Shown in pieces: positions 13,701 to 24,944 of a stretch of 64,000 nt of DNA; position 1 is the stretch's first letter, and each line of letters begins with the position of its first letter. The position numbers were made by a program, and so were the translations under genes. Under the pieces are notes generated by a model, which made no database searches, was not told where the DNA came from, and saw only the letters and a list, made by a program, of their open reading frames with translations. Location of the stretch: NCBI GenBank assembly GCA_037389465.1, contig JAZARR010000214.1, positions 3,162,001 to 3,226,000 of the forward strand, read 5' to 3'. The stretch comes from Baylisascaris procyonis (Eukaryota; Nematoda; Chromadorea; Rhabditida; Ascarididae).

Positions 13701-16473
13701 GACTCTATAGACTGTATAACAAGGAATGACCGAAGACAATAGCCACTCTTGCTCAGTACTCTCTTAATGGCGGAATGGACACCTAACTTGCGTCATCAAC
13801 GATGAACTTTGCAGAAGCAGTAAAGAAACATAACCAAGGAGATGGCGAAACCATATTGTGCAATCGTACATCGTTGACAACCTACCTCATGAGCAGTGAA
13901 TGGCAGTTCCCATTGCCCAGGAGGTAGAAATCCTTTTCGCGTTGACAGCCGTAAGGTTTGGCAATTGAATGAGCAATAGACAAAAGAAAGAGAAGGAGAC
14001 TGATCATCAAACTGGTCAGAATGCCTCGTGAAACGATCGTAAAATATTATCTGAAAAAGCGATTGCACTATATTTCATATATAATAAATGATCGAATGTG
14101 GCACAAAAAGTGAAATCCCCTAATGATCGAGATGAGAGGAGATTCAGGAGGTGATAAGAAAGTGTAGGATGCCATGACGGATTTCTTGTAGTAATGTAAT
14201 GATGCTACAGTAACATCACAACTAATCGAACTTATATGGATGCACTTTTTAACCCGAAATGTGTAATTCTCACACCATATCTAATTGATGCAAATATAAA
14301 TGCCAAAGAAACTTCCGAAAAGAGCTGTGCTATCCGTCTCAGCACAGAGATTCAAACCGAATTGAATGGATACCATTTCCATTGTTTCGATTGGCAAACA
14401 AAAATAACTGACGTGAAGCTTATGTTCATCCTTATGTGCGTTATAAGCGAGCCGTTCTGATCGGATTGGGTCGACGGAAATTGTGTTCTCCTGAAGTTTG
14501 TGAAGAACGTTTTTGCTTTGATCGAGGAGGAAGGTGACCAAGACGAACATTTTGCGTTTCTTGTTGAAGAAGAGAGTCGGTAAGTAGGTACTGCTATCGC
14601 GATGCATCGTAAACATGCAATAACAAAGCCATCGAGGATGATGAAAAGAATGGTCATACCTGCAAAATGATCACCTAAAGAATGGTAATTGAGCGAGCGA
14701 ACATCAGCTAAAAACCGAAATTTCGGTCGGGTTTTATTGATCGAAATCCGATTTTTCTTTTTTTTTTTGATTTTAGCCCAATCGAGCAGAGGAGATTTTG
14801 CAGTTTTTTTCTACCTCAACTGAAATTTCTGCCTTTGCTGGTACCCTTTCTTCTTCCATTCCTTCATGCATCGCGTAGAATCTCTTGTCATACCTCTTAG
14901 GTCTTGCATACAAACAGCGATTATTTAGCAGAATGACTGGACTATTCTCGATGGAAAGCCAACGAAATTTCTAGACACTGAAGTTTCCAGTCTACAATTC
15001 GTGCGCTGGTTCTCGCTTAAGGAAACTGGATCCTTGGTCGCGACCACCTCGGATACGATGGCTCCCTAGGACAGAACAAAGAACAACCAAATAGGCGGTT
15101 TGGTCAAATGCGCCAAAATGATCATATGCTTCTCGAATTAGCTCTTTAACAAAAACTTCCCCGTACGTATAGGATCAAACGTAAAGGATCGAACATGAAG
15201 CGATCAGAACCAAGCGTTTAAATGGCAACAGTTTAGACGTTAGAGTTTCACAACAGCAAAGCAAATACATTCGAAAGATACATCATATTATTCAAGCAGG
15301 GCAAACGGTTCGTTGCATTTGCGCTCCATATTCCCTCTCAATTCCTTCAGTTTCCAAGGTTCGGAATTCCAGTCTTTCCCAAGGAATTCCCATATCCATC
15401 TCATGACTGAACTAGGTAAAGAAGATTTGTCGCCATTCTCATAACAAATATTCGTTGAAGAATTTTTGTTGCCAGCCGAAATTCCTATCGGTTCTTTCCG
15501 CCGGAATTCGCCTTACACTTTTTTTTCGCTTATAATCGACGTCTGGTTTCGATCAAACTGCTTTAATATGGTCATTTTTTAGAAAAATTCAATTTCAATC
15601 AAATTTCAACTGAAAAATCATGAAATGTGGTCTTGATGAAAATATGTTTTGCATGTTTTTTTGCTATTATCAACGATGCCCATAGAAGAACGCATCGTCT
15701 CCATTTTCACTGCTAGTGATGCAATGGATTAACCTTATACGTAACAATTAAAACTGACCATAAATACTAAAATTTCTTTCGATGACTCATCGTAGGTCAA
15801 ATTCGTTTCCATTAAATGCCATCAAACAACTTTAATGAATCATGAGATGTTATTCGCAAACAAACATGCTAACAGACAATAATGTGTAAAATATGAACAG
15901 TGAAATTGATATAAAAATATACAAAAAATGGACCAATATACTCGGTCAATGTGGAGAAACTCATGTCATGATGGTAAGTTCGTTTTCATCGGAGAATGGA
16001 AGGGAGAATAGATAACAACATAGGGAAACGTAGTTAACCAGCCGACTGCCAATAATTTATGAAACAGACAGCTATACTCGCATCTGCCATGCAATCTAGC
16101 AGCAAATGGCGGTAAACCATCGATCTTAGATTATGCCTCATAGTTATAAGTAAAATCACGAATATTTCATGGAATGAGATGTTAGGTGCTATCAACTGCC
16201 ACAAAGTGAAAGAGTTGTGTTGAAGGGAAAGCCTATGAATAAGATGTACTGCAAAAAAAAAAAAAAATTGTCGAACCATTTTAGCACATCTCTTGTTCCA
16301 GTGTTGAGGTCGAGACGAATCGTGGCATTGACACGTGGATCAAAGAGATATGCAAAACGACCATTGTCATGTAATGCAAATGCATTCACTGCACTCAGCA
16401 CTCCACTGTGTTCCAAACGATTCATCACCGAAACCGCATCAATCCTCAAATTCATGCATTCAAAGGAGTTCAT
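4632..16473 (-). CDS. Kelch-like beta-propeller + RING/B-box/coiled-coil protein (possible E3 ubiquitin ligase)
   Basis: Thirteen minus-strand exons give one open frame of about 627 aa, and all 12 junctions agree in phase. In order: 16277-16473, 14413-14659, 13886-14050, 12100-12235, 11626-11755, 10677-10812, 10359-10475, 9101-9200, 7671-7801, 7106-7260, 6860-6974, 5619-5771, 4632-4733. Residues 1-337 form a beta-rich region with kelch-like blade endings such as TITIWQLDVLDCRWRKLPVE. Residues 338-376 are an acidic linker. A RING finger follows: CPIC, CGHSIC, NNC and the last pair CGRC. Next comes a zinc region (W.C..C, then FCASCILKYHSDH) as in TRIM/B-box proteins, then a coiled coil of about 120 residues and an acidic tail ending MGWVR. 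RING proteins of this type usually transfer ubiquitin in the cytosol; that role is inferred. The RING is normally N-terminal in TRIM proteins, so the model could join two genes: the 10359-10475 exon can read on to a stop at 10278, and the RING exon has an in-frame ATG at 9239. Confidence 0.55.
5619..5771 (-). CDS. Coiled-coil exon 12
   Basis: Acceptor cgaaatttgcag, donor CTTAAA|GTTTGT. 51 codons, phase 0 to 0. Contains ISSEADEAIVKFESRVSTLI with clear heptad spacing. Confidence 0.7.
6860..6974 (-). CDS. Coiled-coil exon 11
   Basis: Acceptor gtaatttcag, donor ATCCAG|GTTTGC. 115 nt, phase 2 to 0. Basic helical peptide starting RERWKYAKEKNLKCMERVSQ. Confidence 0.7.
7106..7260 (-). CDS. B-box-like exon 10
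   Basis: Acceptor ctttctaattcag, donor TTCAG|GTTGCA. 155 nt, phase 0 to 2. A Ser/Glu-rich loop leads to YSFCASCILKYHSDHRI, the second half of a B-box-type zinc site. Confidence 0.75.
7671..7801 (-). CDS. RING end and zinc-binding exon 9
   Basis: Acceptor gtgaatttcag, donor ATTGCT|GTATGT. 131 nt, phase 1 to 0. NLRCGRCRTHC supplies the last RING ligand pair, and WICLKCC begins the second zinc region. Confidence 0.8.
8235..8820. other. Intron between RING exons, nothing recognised
   Basis: AT-rich intronic sequence between exons 8 and 9 of the RING gene. Only short open frames were seen. Confidence 0.4.
9101..9200 (-). CDS. RING finger exon 8
   Basis: Acceptor tttaatattcag, donor CAACAG|GTGAGA. 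100 nt, phase 0 to 1. Encodes IICPICLDTYDDPRTLSCGH followed by SICNNC, the first six zinc ligands of a C3HC4 RING. An in-frame ATG at 9239 could be the start if this is a separate gene. Confidence 0.85.
10359..10475 (-). CDS. Acidic linker exon 7
   Basis: Acceptor tgtgtttgcag, donor ACCGAG|GTAAAC. 39 codons, phase 0 to 0. The peptide holds the acidic run TIEEEDEEECELSPISQD. If the donor is not used, the frame continues to a TGA at 10278, which would end a separate propeller gene here. Confidence 0.55.
10677..10812 (-). CDS. Propeller exon 6
   Basis: Acceptor agtcttcag, donor GATG|GTAAGT. 136 nt, phase 2 to 0. Contains NFAARIDLNNIAYLHCDWER. Only this frame is open and it matches the flanking phases. 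Confidence 0.6.
11626..11755 (-). CDS. Propeller exon 5, kelch-like blade
   Basis: Acceptor ttggtttcag, donor GGAGGAA|GTGAGC. 130 nt, phase 1 to 2. ITRTITIWQLDVLDCRWR is the clearest kelch-like motif of the gene. Confidence 0.6.
12100..12235 (-). CDS. Propeller exon 4
   Basis: Acceptor ctttttaag, donor CGTAAAG|GTTAAT. 136 nt, phase 0 to 1. Contains IDADGSTGTWNIRAVLPDN. Confidence 0.5.
12435..12528. repeat. Perfect 47-bp tandem duplication
   Basis: The unit starting atcccctgtgaaaaatcagt occurs twice without a mismatch at 12435-12481 and 12482-12528. It lies in the 12236-13885 intron of the propeller gene and looks recent, or assembly-derived. Confidence 0.95.
12529..13885. other. Intronic stretch with probable decayed repeat
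   Basis: 12530-13030 is less AT-rich than its surroundings and open for 60-70 codons on both strands, without a recognisable domain. A T run lies at about 13440-13449. I read it as degenerate repeat sequence inside the intron. Confidence 0.3.
13886..14050 (-). CDS. Propeller exon 3
   Basis: Acceptor cgctttttcag, donor CATGAG|GTAGGT. 55 codons, phase 0 to 0. Contains FLPPGQWELPFTAHE. An alternative frame starting MISLLLFLLSIAHSIA looks like a secretory signal peptide; it was passed over because the phase-0 frame chains with both neighbours. Confidence 0.5.
14413..14659 (-). CDS. Propeller exon 2
   Basis: Acceptor cattttgcag, donor CTTCAC|GTCAGT. 247 nt, phase 2 to 0. Contains KKRKMFVLVTFLLDQSKNVL, a strand-rich stretch. 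A second open frame in the same DNA starts with a signal-like hydrophobic stretch but does not fit the neighbouring phases. Confidence 0.5.
16277..16473 (-). CDS. Propeller exon 1 (putative start)
   Basis: ATG at 16473, three bases after an AG that could serve as acceptor. Contains NGRFAYLFDPRVNATIRLDL, a typical propeller blade pattern. Donor AAATG|GTTCGA, phase 2. The true start could lie further upstream. Confidence 0.5.
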
Positions 16474-19400
16474 GCACTATTGATGAATGGTTACGAATAC
16501 GTATTTCCGCAAAATTATAAATTCTATGCCACTTGCAGAAATATTGGTGCTGAACATAATTACGAAAGTGAATGTTACAGTCACCAACAGTAATATTAAA
16601 TACTGTAGGTCGAAATGTCCTTCTTCTGGGAAGAAGTTGATACATTTACAAATACACATTGATACAAGCGATCTTTCAGAGAATATGCTCTTCATAAAAA
16701 TCTGCTTGAAGAATAATATCTCAATGCAAGTCTTATGGCTAATTGTATTCGCTTAATAGAACAACATGCTACTGATAGAACTGCTATTCGGGAGGCTCGC
16801 AAATACGAGAGAAAATACGAACCTAGTTTTCTATTCCTTAAAAATATTATTTCAGAATATTTTTGTAACATAACTATTTCGAATAACGACCATTTACACT
16901 GAATTTCGTGCATAGATCGATAGTTTCATGGCATGAGATATAATAGCGACGTTCACATTGAGATAGCGCATTGCTCATAAAATTGACTTAGAAAGAGAGA
17001 AGAGAAGAGCTACGATTGTTGTAAGAGTTCGGTTTTTTAGTGAACACCAAATGCACTTTCAGTGAATTCCTCAAAGATGTTGGTCTTATTTACATAAGCA
17101 CAAAATAACTTTTTTGTATGAATAGCTTTGCTAAATAATCGTAGATTAGGCAAGTTTTAGGTGACGAGCATGAGAGGATAAATCGTAACGCTGCAATATC
17201 ACGCTTCTATGAGATGAACATGAAAATACCTTCAATGGGGATATCTTCGAATTTGTGCTTGTAAACTTTAATACCCCATCACGGTTCGTTCGTTAGCTAT
17301 TCGAAGTCGGCATCACAACATTGTGCACCTAATAGGATCTAAGCCCAATTTTTCATTCCTTTTTTTTCCTCCCCTCCTCGCAAGTTAAATTCCCAAGCCT
17401 GCCGAACAGGAGCGAGATCGAGGCCTTATAAATTTCCACATTGTCAAGACAATCTCGTGCAATTCAACAACCTTGAAAAACGAAGGGAGTGGTAGCAAAA
17501 AATTTGTGAAAAAATTTGTGCTAATACTAAAATGTGCAATATTCGAATGAAATGACGGAAGGGTAACAGTTTCGATGCGGTTTCTATCTCTCTAGATTAA
17601 ATGTTATAATTTAAAGTCATTCGCTTCCACAGTTTGGAAAGATCACCTGTTCAAGAATAACGCAGTTGATGCTTCCTAATAGTATCGCATGCTAGTAATA
17701 AGAAACAATGTGAACTTGAATTAAACGAAAGCAAATTGCAACAGTAGAAGTAATCCTCAAATATAAAACTTTGTGTTGAATAATAACTGACAGCGGTCGT
17801 TGAAAAATAGTGATTTAGAAAGTTTAAACTGTTGCTCGTTACTTTTAACGGACAGCCTTGAGATAAAACAAATAGCAGTCAACGTAATTGTTATAAAGAA
17901 CAGATTGTCGAAAATTTAAACCTAAATGAGAAATGACTAATTATGTCGATATGAAATTGATATGTTGAAATAATTACTTTTAACTGCAACAACATTAAAC
18001 GAACTAAATGCACCAAAAAAATTATGATGAGTTTGGCAGAGCATCATGCTATTTAACGATGGTGCAAGAACGGCGATGCAACACGAATGTGGTTCCCATA
18101 AGTGAGCTGCTGTATGAGGTGTGTGACAATCCGGTTCAGCAATGACTCTTCTTTGTAATACACTCACAAAGAATGTGCCCACTCCATCACACCCTCATTT
18201 GGAGTACCCCTCCCTCATGTAATTACTCCTTATATAGCGACCGTAAACTCCTGTAACTGTAATGCACACCACTTAGGAATGTCATAGAATTATATAAGAA
18301 TGCTCGTCTATATCTCACTAGCAGCGTACCAAATATGAAGCTTTTCCATGTCAACAATGTGCTAATACCATAACTTACTATTGAATGAATCACAGATGAA
18401 AGCATTTTCCCAGTGGATCGAGAAGAAAACGTTCCTAAACTCTCCTATAATAGCATATTTCAAATAAATTCACATAAGAACGTCGTGTGAATAAATCTCC
18501 AAAAAGGCGGAAAACCTCTTCTCTTTCCCACCAGTACTCTTGAGACAGGAAAAATCATGAGGCGTTGAACTCTCAATAGTTCATTCTGGATTTTCACATA
18601 TACTATTGTACTCAGAGCATAGAACAGTTGAAGACGAAGAAAAGCGCTCACTATGCTAATCCTCATAAGCAGGTGCCAATGCATAGGAAGTATCCTATTC
18701 GATTTTGCCGTTCATTTTATCGAAACATTCCAAAAAGATAAAGCGTGCAGTTTTCTGCCCGTCAAATCATTAAAGTAGATACACAGGATGTCATAATCTC
18801 AATGCCGAAGGATCAAAGAAGACGGATCTCTGAAAGAAGAAATCGAATTGCCAATTTGATTTCAGAACGGTTCAAAAGTTTTATTGAAGATTATTATAAC
18901 CCCAAATTAAAGCGCTTTATGTAAAAGTCTAGGCTTCAAAGAAGTCTCAGCAAATTTTCCTTTTCCACTTTCTCTAAATAAACGGCCACAATATTCGGGA
19001 GTATGACACAGCAAGAACAGAAAAGCTTTTGAGGAAAGGAATTATGCAAGAACATTTAGGTCGCGTCAGCGTTTGCAGAATCTGTTTTCACTAGCGGTGA
19101 GCTTGCACAGGGATGAAGGAGAGGGCATTTGTTGGCTCGAGAAAACATCGCGCCAACCGCTTTCATAGGTTGCCAGCAATTTATAGAACATAAAAAATAA
19201 TGACTTCACCTTTTAACCATAATTCTTGTGTAAAAAGATCACTTTTTCCCATCAAATCTATTGTAAAACGTGTCGGGAATTTCACGAACAATCGAGCGTA
19301 TATTTGAATTTTCGAAATTGATTTTCGCTTTTAGCTTGATATAAAGGCTATCCAATAGTGCTGATTATTCGCAGTAAATCTCGCAACATAAGAGGCAATG

Positions 19401-21700
19401 ATTTAAAAGTTGAAACTGCCCGACAGACTAACGACTAAAGACAAATATGCATATACTTGGTATTGTCGTAATCGACTTTTTAAATGTGAATGCAAATTCA
19501 TAAAAAGTTAAACAAGGAGCGATCAAGAGATTTGTGGCTTGCAAAACTGAAACTGCACACCAATAAATACAAAAAAAGTGCAGTTATAGTGGTTTGACAT
19601 TGCAACTCTTCGAAAATTGAAAGTAATTTGTGGTAATGTGAAAATGTTAGAGAACAGTTGAAAACAATAGCTACCTCATTCTGTTAGCATAAAATATTAT
19701 AAGGGAAAGAAGGGCATAATGCATCAAGCAGGTCAACTCTCCCATAGCTCAGTTGATGAGGCATCGCCTCGGTTACCTGGTTACCGGCATAGCCTAGCTA
19801 ATAACATGTTAGCTAACGATTATTTGTATCGTGAGGTATAAGATCGCGATCTCAGCTCTGTAATAAACCAACACTTTGAAAACACAAATATATTTGCAAA
19901 TTAATTCGATCCATCCAACTTGAAGAAATTAAAACCACAAACCGGCGAATGCAATGAATCTTTCTAAAAGCGACCTATGCAAATGGTTAAATTCTCCATA
20001 ATTGATGTTTGAAGGAAACCATTTTACAAAAAATGGTAAATAAAAAAAGTAACGAAGAATGGAAATTGAATAGGAAGTGCAAAAAACGGTGAGGAATCAA
20101 AGGTTTCATCGAAAACACATCACTGTGCTATCATCAAAAACAAGACGAATTTTTTAGGGAGAAAAGTGACAAACAATGGGGCGAAATAAGACTTCAAGGC
20201 TTGAAAATCTCAGAGATATGCTCGAAATTTGGATGAGAAGTACTCAATTCCAGCTAATATGAAAGCGTAGCTATAGTTGTGATGTGCAAAACGAACATGA
20301 AATAAGCGACAGAATGGACGTCAAAGAGTGCTAGATATGAAGTTCTTTCACTGATAAGCCACCCCCAATGTGTGCAACACATCATGAATGTAGGCGTTGA
20401 CATCTGATACGAAAAAAAGGAAGCAAATGCCAGAATGAATGCCAATTATGAATTGCTAAAACCCAACGTCCTCTTACGAATTTAACGCTTGTTCCCATGG
20501 TTGGGGTTTCGTTCATGAATCCTTGAAAAAGCTTCAAATTATCTTAATTTATTGGGTACTTCGAAAATGGGAAAGTTAAACTGAAGCCATTGAATGGCTG
20601 ATTCACTAACAAAATCCTCATCCATTTTGATTATTTGGTTATTTATTTATTTCTTAGTTTCATTTCTGCTATTTAATCCACAGTTTTCATTTTACTTACT
20701 ATGCGTTTTTATGTTAGTTAACAAAATATTTCCAAGAAATTGATCAGAACTGATAAAGAATATTCATGGAAGTATATGGAACGATTTATTTTCTTCGCCG
20801 AAACGAAGTGATAAAAATAATTTTTGCTCTCAAAAGTGGATTAATTGATTATATACAGAGGCAGTTTAAAATTCAAAAATAAACTCAACAGGAATTTGAT
20901 GATATGTTTCCCATGAAAATATTCATTTAGTAATGAAAATATTTCGCCTCTCGAAACTTGCTTTCTTCGTTGTGTTATAAGCGGGTCTCTAAACAGCACT
21001 GTTGAAATCAAGAATTATATTTGTCGAAACGCCCAAAAAATTGTGAAAGAATGTTTCCGTTAGGATGGATTCTTGCACATCAATCAGCGTGTCTCGAAAC
21101 CACAAGAGACATGAAGGATACCGCTATCTGCATTATTTTCAAGCGGCAAACAGATGACACCGTCCAAAAATGGCAATGGGTAAAAAAAAGATAAATTATC
21201 AAAGAAAACTGTCCCACTTCACACTTTCATCTGCAGCAAATAAACACGTCACATCACCGTGATTCGTAAATGATATTGTTTCTCGCCTGAGGTCATCTAA
21301 AATCAAATTTTGGAGCATTTTGATAGTATTTATACATACTCGCTCAAATTAGCTTCCCCCTTTATTAGCCAGCTTCAGTCGAATTTTGTCAGAGAAAACA
21401 CTAGACAGCTAAACAATAAGAATGCTACGATTAATATCGCTGAGATTTCGAGTGCAAAAGAACGGATAATCCAACGAGCAAATTACTTCACTACTCAAAT
21501 TAAGGTTGATTTTAATGACATTTGCTAAATTTGACTCGTAAATACTTTACATCTCAATGATATACACTCAAATTATATAAAAAAATGACGAATAAAAAGT
21601 GCAACGATCATCTTAGCTTATTGCAATACCTAATAATGCTTAAGTAAAGAGCAATCATCTATTATAAGTGCTCCTCTTTAACGTAAACATATATAATAAT
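16474..21700. other. Upstream/intergenic sequence, no gene supported
   Basis: AT-rich and full of stops. An open minus frame at 17937-18182 looks like degenerate repeat sequence without a domain. A tRNA-like start at 19742-19790 lacks a complete clover-leaf. No promoter element could be defined. Confidence 0.3.
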
Positions 21701-21718
21701 TAAATAATTTGTGATTAA

Positions 21719-22152
21719 TTCATAAATATTGGTGTAAATATAAGCAAAAACATAGAATAAATGAATTAAAAAATAAGAAAAGAAGAAAGAGAAGGAAAGA
21801 GAATTCGGGTAACCAAATATCGATTCGAAGCGTTGTGCTGATATGGCATACCGAATCGTTGCTACAAGAGCATACGTTCGAAGCAGTTGAGGATTGCGAG
21901 CGAGTCACTACACAAATGGTCATCGAAGACACACATAGGGCCGTACGATCGAATCAATGCCCACGTGCAAAAGAGACGGCTAAACGCCTTGCGGAGCCGT
22001 TGCCCAACGTTGCGAGCTGCGCCTACCGATTGCCGTACGCATCTTCGGTGTATAGTGCTCTACGACAAGAACAAATATTAAGCAGATGCTGTGACCGAAT
22101 TTACAGAGGTGAATTAGGTGAACACACCTGCATCACGATTGCTGGTGTTTAG
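21719..22152. other. CpG-containing island open on both strands
   Basis: A plus frame is open from 21719 to a TAG at 22150. Its first third is Lys/Arg-rich from AT-rich DNA and the rest comes from a CG-containing block at 21830-22110. The minus strand of the same block is also open for about 65 codons. The block differs from its AT-rich surroundings and may be an exon or an old repeat; I cannot choose the strand or name a product. Confidence 0.25.
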
Positions 22153-22517
22153 GTTGAAACACTGAAGTGAATGCTGAAAGGGGCCATAGGAAAAGGAATA
22201 AACTTACAAGTAAGCATTAAAACTTCTATCCGCTCATCTCTAAATGTTAAATAGCACATATCGGGTACATCTCGATGGAGAAAACGCACCAAAAAAATTT
22301 AATGAAATTGCGCTTTCTTTTGATTTCCGGTCTGGGGCAAGCCAAATAGGTGAATGAAAACCACAGAAACAATATAACAACGTCGAAAAACGCTATTGTT
22401 TTCTATACGACTGAGCAATTGCATAAGACTTTTGGAACATTTCAGCTATGCACTAATGAACGGTTAAGTTATTTGCCGCTACACTTCAGCAAACATATTT
22501 AAGGCACTTTCTCGATA

Positions 22518-22637
22518 TTAATATTTTATTTATAATTAATCGATTATTTATAAATAATCGATTTATAATTAATCGATTATAATTAATCGAATTAATCAAC
22601 TTATAATTTATTTATTATTAATATTTATAATTAATTT
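22518..22637. repeat. AATCGATT palindrome cluster
   Basis: Repeats built from ataattaatcgatt, including the perfect 20-bp palindrome cgattatttataaataatcg. Strongly AT-rich and able to form cruciforms. Confidence 0.8.
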
Positions 22638-23773
22638 AAGGCAACTTTCCTATTGAAAAAACTGTCCTACCGAAAAACTATTGAGTTTTCTTTTAACTCA
22701 TCAAATTTCATCATTTAAGCTTCAGTTAATGATGAGTTGATGCCATCCTAACGCATAAAAACACATAAGTATAAAGGCATAGGAGATTTTAAAATGCAAA
22801 ATTGCTCGAAAAAAATTCAAAAAATATATATATAACGAAATGTCACTTCTTGATAATGACGTAACATTGTGTTTCCTTCTTGTAAAATTTTCAGCACCCT
22901 AACTGTACAGAATTCATTTCCCTTTGATGCCATTATGACTTTTATGACTTTATATGCCTTTTTGCACTCAAATCATTCAACAACTCAAGCAATTGGAATA
23001 AAATATGAAAATTAGTAGAGAATTTCACGCTCACTTCTTATCAATCAGCGCTAGTAGTGATCCTCGACTTGAATCTTATTAACAGCACATCTTGAACTAT
23101 TAAATAAATACTCATTAATGGGAGTGAAATTGTATTTACGTTTGATATATGTTTTCAAGCAATTTTTCTCTATAATTCACGTTCGAATTACAATATCGGA
23201 TGGAAATTCAATGAGTATATTCAAAAAGCACTGGTCAATAAATAATTGGGAACAAAAGGAATAAATGTGACCTTGAATTTGGAAGCTGCTTCATAGATCA
23301 TGTTCTATAAAACTTCATCGCAATATTTTCCTTTTCCATAGTTAAAACTATGAAGCAAGCAAGCAGACACAAGAAAGCGCATAGGCATGCGCAGATACAA
23401 AGATTGCAAAGTGTGCCTTTGTGAGCGGGAACCTATGGCACAAAATTATCGGAACAGCGGTAAGAACGCCTCACCATCGATGACAATGTTTCATTCGCAT
23501 TCTGAGGGGTTGAAGAAATTGCTGAAAAATTGACAACTGGCCGAACGTTGAATGTTTGTTTAGAATGAAATCACCATCGACGACAAACTCTAAAGGGGTG
23601 GTGTCCTTTGTAGGATGAGTCATCTCATGATAGCGATTTGAAGTCACAGTTCAAATATCAGCTATTGGAAAAGCCGACCTAACGCAATCGGAATAGATAG
23701 ATCTGCACTCACCGATTGCAAATAAAGAGGATTACATATCACTGATGATATGAGAGCAATTTCTCTATGTGTC

Positions 23774-23777
<4 letters not shown>
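22638..23777. other. AT-rich intergenic sequence, nothing recognised
   Basis: No open frame of note and no conserved motif seen. Confidence 0.4.

Positions 23778-23778
<1 letters not shown>

Positions 23779-23859
<81 letters not shown>
23779..23859. repeat. Compound (CT)n(AT)n microsatellite
   Basis: (CT)n runs from 23779 to 23804 and (AT)n to 23859. The array is framed by the 9-bp inverted repeat tgtcatcat / atgatgaca at 23770-23778 and 23868-23876. Confidence 0.95.
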
Positions 23860-23861
<2 letters not shown>

Positions 23862-24302
23862 TGTGCTATGATGACATTAGGTGACAGTACGTTAGTTAGC
23901 CTTCTTGTAGGCATTTAGTGATTGATGTCTTTAAAAATGCTTTAGAATGGTATTGAATATATAGTGTAAAGTTTATAACATCACATAGCCAAATCTGTCG
24001 AGTGACGTTCTTGTTGCTGCTCGCTATTCCTAATCGAGCTTGTGAAACAGTTGTTTACCCTATGAACAGTCGACTCCAAATAGGATTCTTTTTAACCGAA
24101 CAGTAAGTCGACCGTTTAAAACTGCTCTCATATTCACTAAAAATTTTCCTCTTCAGTAATGCGTTTCATTTTTTTAAAATACATGCATTCCAGTTTCGCT
24201 CAATGGTCAGTACGAACGGAAATGTGGCCAACTAGGCAAGACAGGTTCTTGAAGAAATAAACGCCTCAATCACTTTAATCGCAAAATTAGAGTTTGCATA
24301 CT

Positions 24303-24308
24303 TTTATT
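24303..24308 (-). terminator. AATAAA polyadenylation signal
   Basis: Canonical signal on the minus strand. Its first base is the last base of the TGA stop at 24308-24310. Confidence 0.6.
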
Positions 24309-24666
24309 CAGGCATGGTTTTTGTTTTTGAGCGTTTGGGCCTTCTGAGCAGCAGCCTGTACTGGATGGACATGCACACCAAAGATACAGACCATATGCGA
24401 TCCAAACGCAATAAAAGAGTACGGAAACTTTAGTTGTGATTGGATAAACGTGCTGCACAAAGGGAGGTATATAAGTATTACACCTTTTATACAATCACAA
24501 TAGGCAATGAAATAAAAGCGTGCGATCAAAAAAAAATTTTTTTTACAACAACAGTCGACTTATGATGGCGCACTTCTGACAGAATTCGGCTGAGGCTTCT
24601 ACATATTAGGTTTTCGCTCACAGATGGACGGCCAAGCAGACGGGCAGACAGACTGGACCTGGACAT
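24308..24666 (-). CDS. Possible small membrane protein downstream of the esterase
   Basis: Two blocks join in phase: 24560-24666 (ATG, 35 codons plus two bases) and 24308-24452. The second has the strong acceptor cctccctttgtgcag. The predicted protein is 83 aa. The N-terminal part, starting MSRSSLSARLLGRPSVSENL, is Ser/Arg-rich and lacks acidic residues at first, like a mitochondrial presequence. The second block has one hydrophobic stretch (FIAFGSHMVCIFGV) and ends PVQAAAQKAQTLKNKNHA. AATAAA overlaps the stop codon. The first exon's donor AA|GTCGAC is weak and its DNA is partly low-complexity, so only the second exon is reasonably supported. It starts about 210 bp after the esterase poly(A) signal on the same strand, as in nematode operons. 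Confidence 0.35.
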
Positions 24667-24873
24667 ACGAGACGAGCGAGCAAATGGTCAGGCAAACAGG
24701 CTGTGTGAACGGGCGAATGGACGAACATGAAGCAAACAGAAGGAGGGACAGAAGAAAGGGAGAGAATGAAGCTGTGCGGTCATGTTGTGTGCTACATATG
24801 GATAGTAGGTAGAACTACGGGTGCAGTGTTGCAGCAATACAGGGAATATGTAGGGCGACATAGGCAATAATGG

Positions 24874-24879
24874 TTTATT
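24874..24879 (-). terminator. AATAAA polyadenylation signal of the esterase
   Basis: Canonical signal on the minus strand, 65 bp past the esterase stop codon at 24945. Confidence 0.75.
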
Positions 24880-24944
24880 TGCCTCTTCAGAATAAAACGT
24901 GCATGGCAAGGAAGATCCCCATTAGCAACATGGAAATATGTACG

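Noticed and set aside
13796..14068. Signal-peptide frame MISLLLFLLSIAHSIA
   Set aside because: The competing frame of the same exon fits the phases of both neighbouring propeller exons.
14352..14657. Hydrophobic frame starting MTILFIILDGFVIA
   Set aside because: It has no phase-compatible continuation; the overlapping frame chains on both sides.
19740..19815. tRNA-like start cccatagctcagttg
   Set aside because: No complete anticodon and T arms follow.
24624..24812. Plus frame rich in DGQADGQTD
   Set aside because: Low-complexity DNA antisense to the possible first exon of the small gene.
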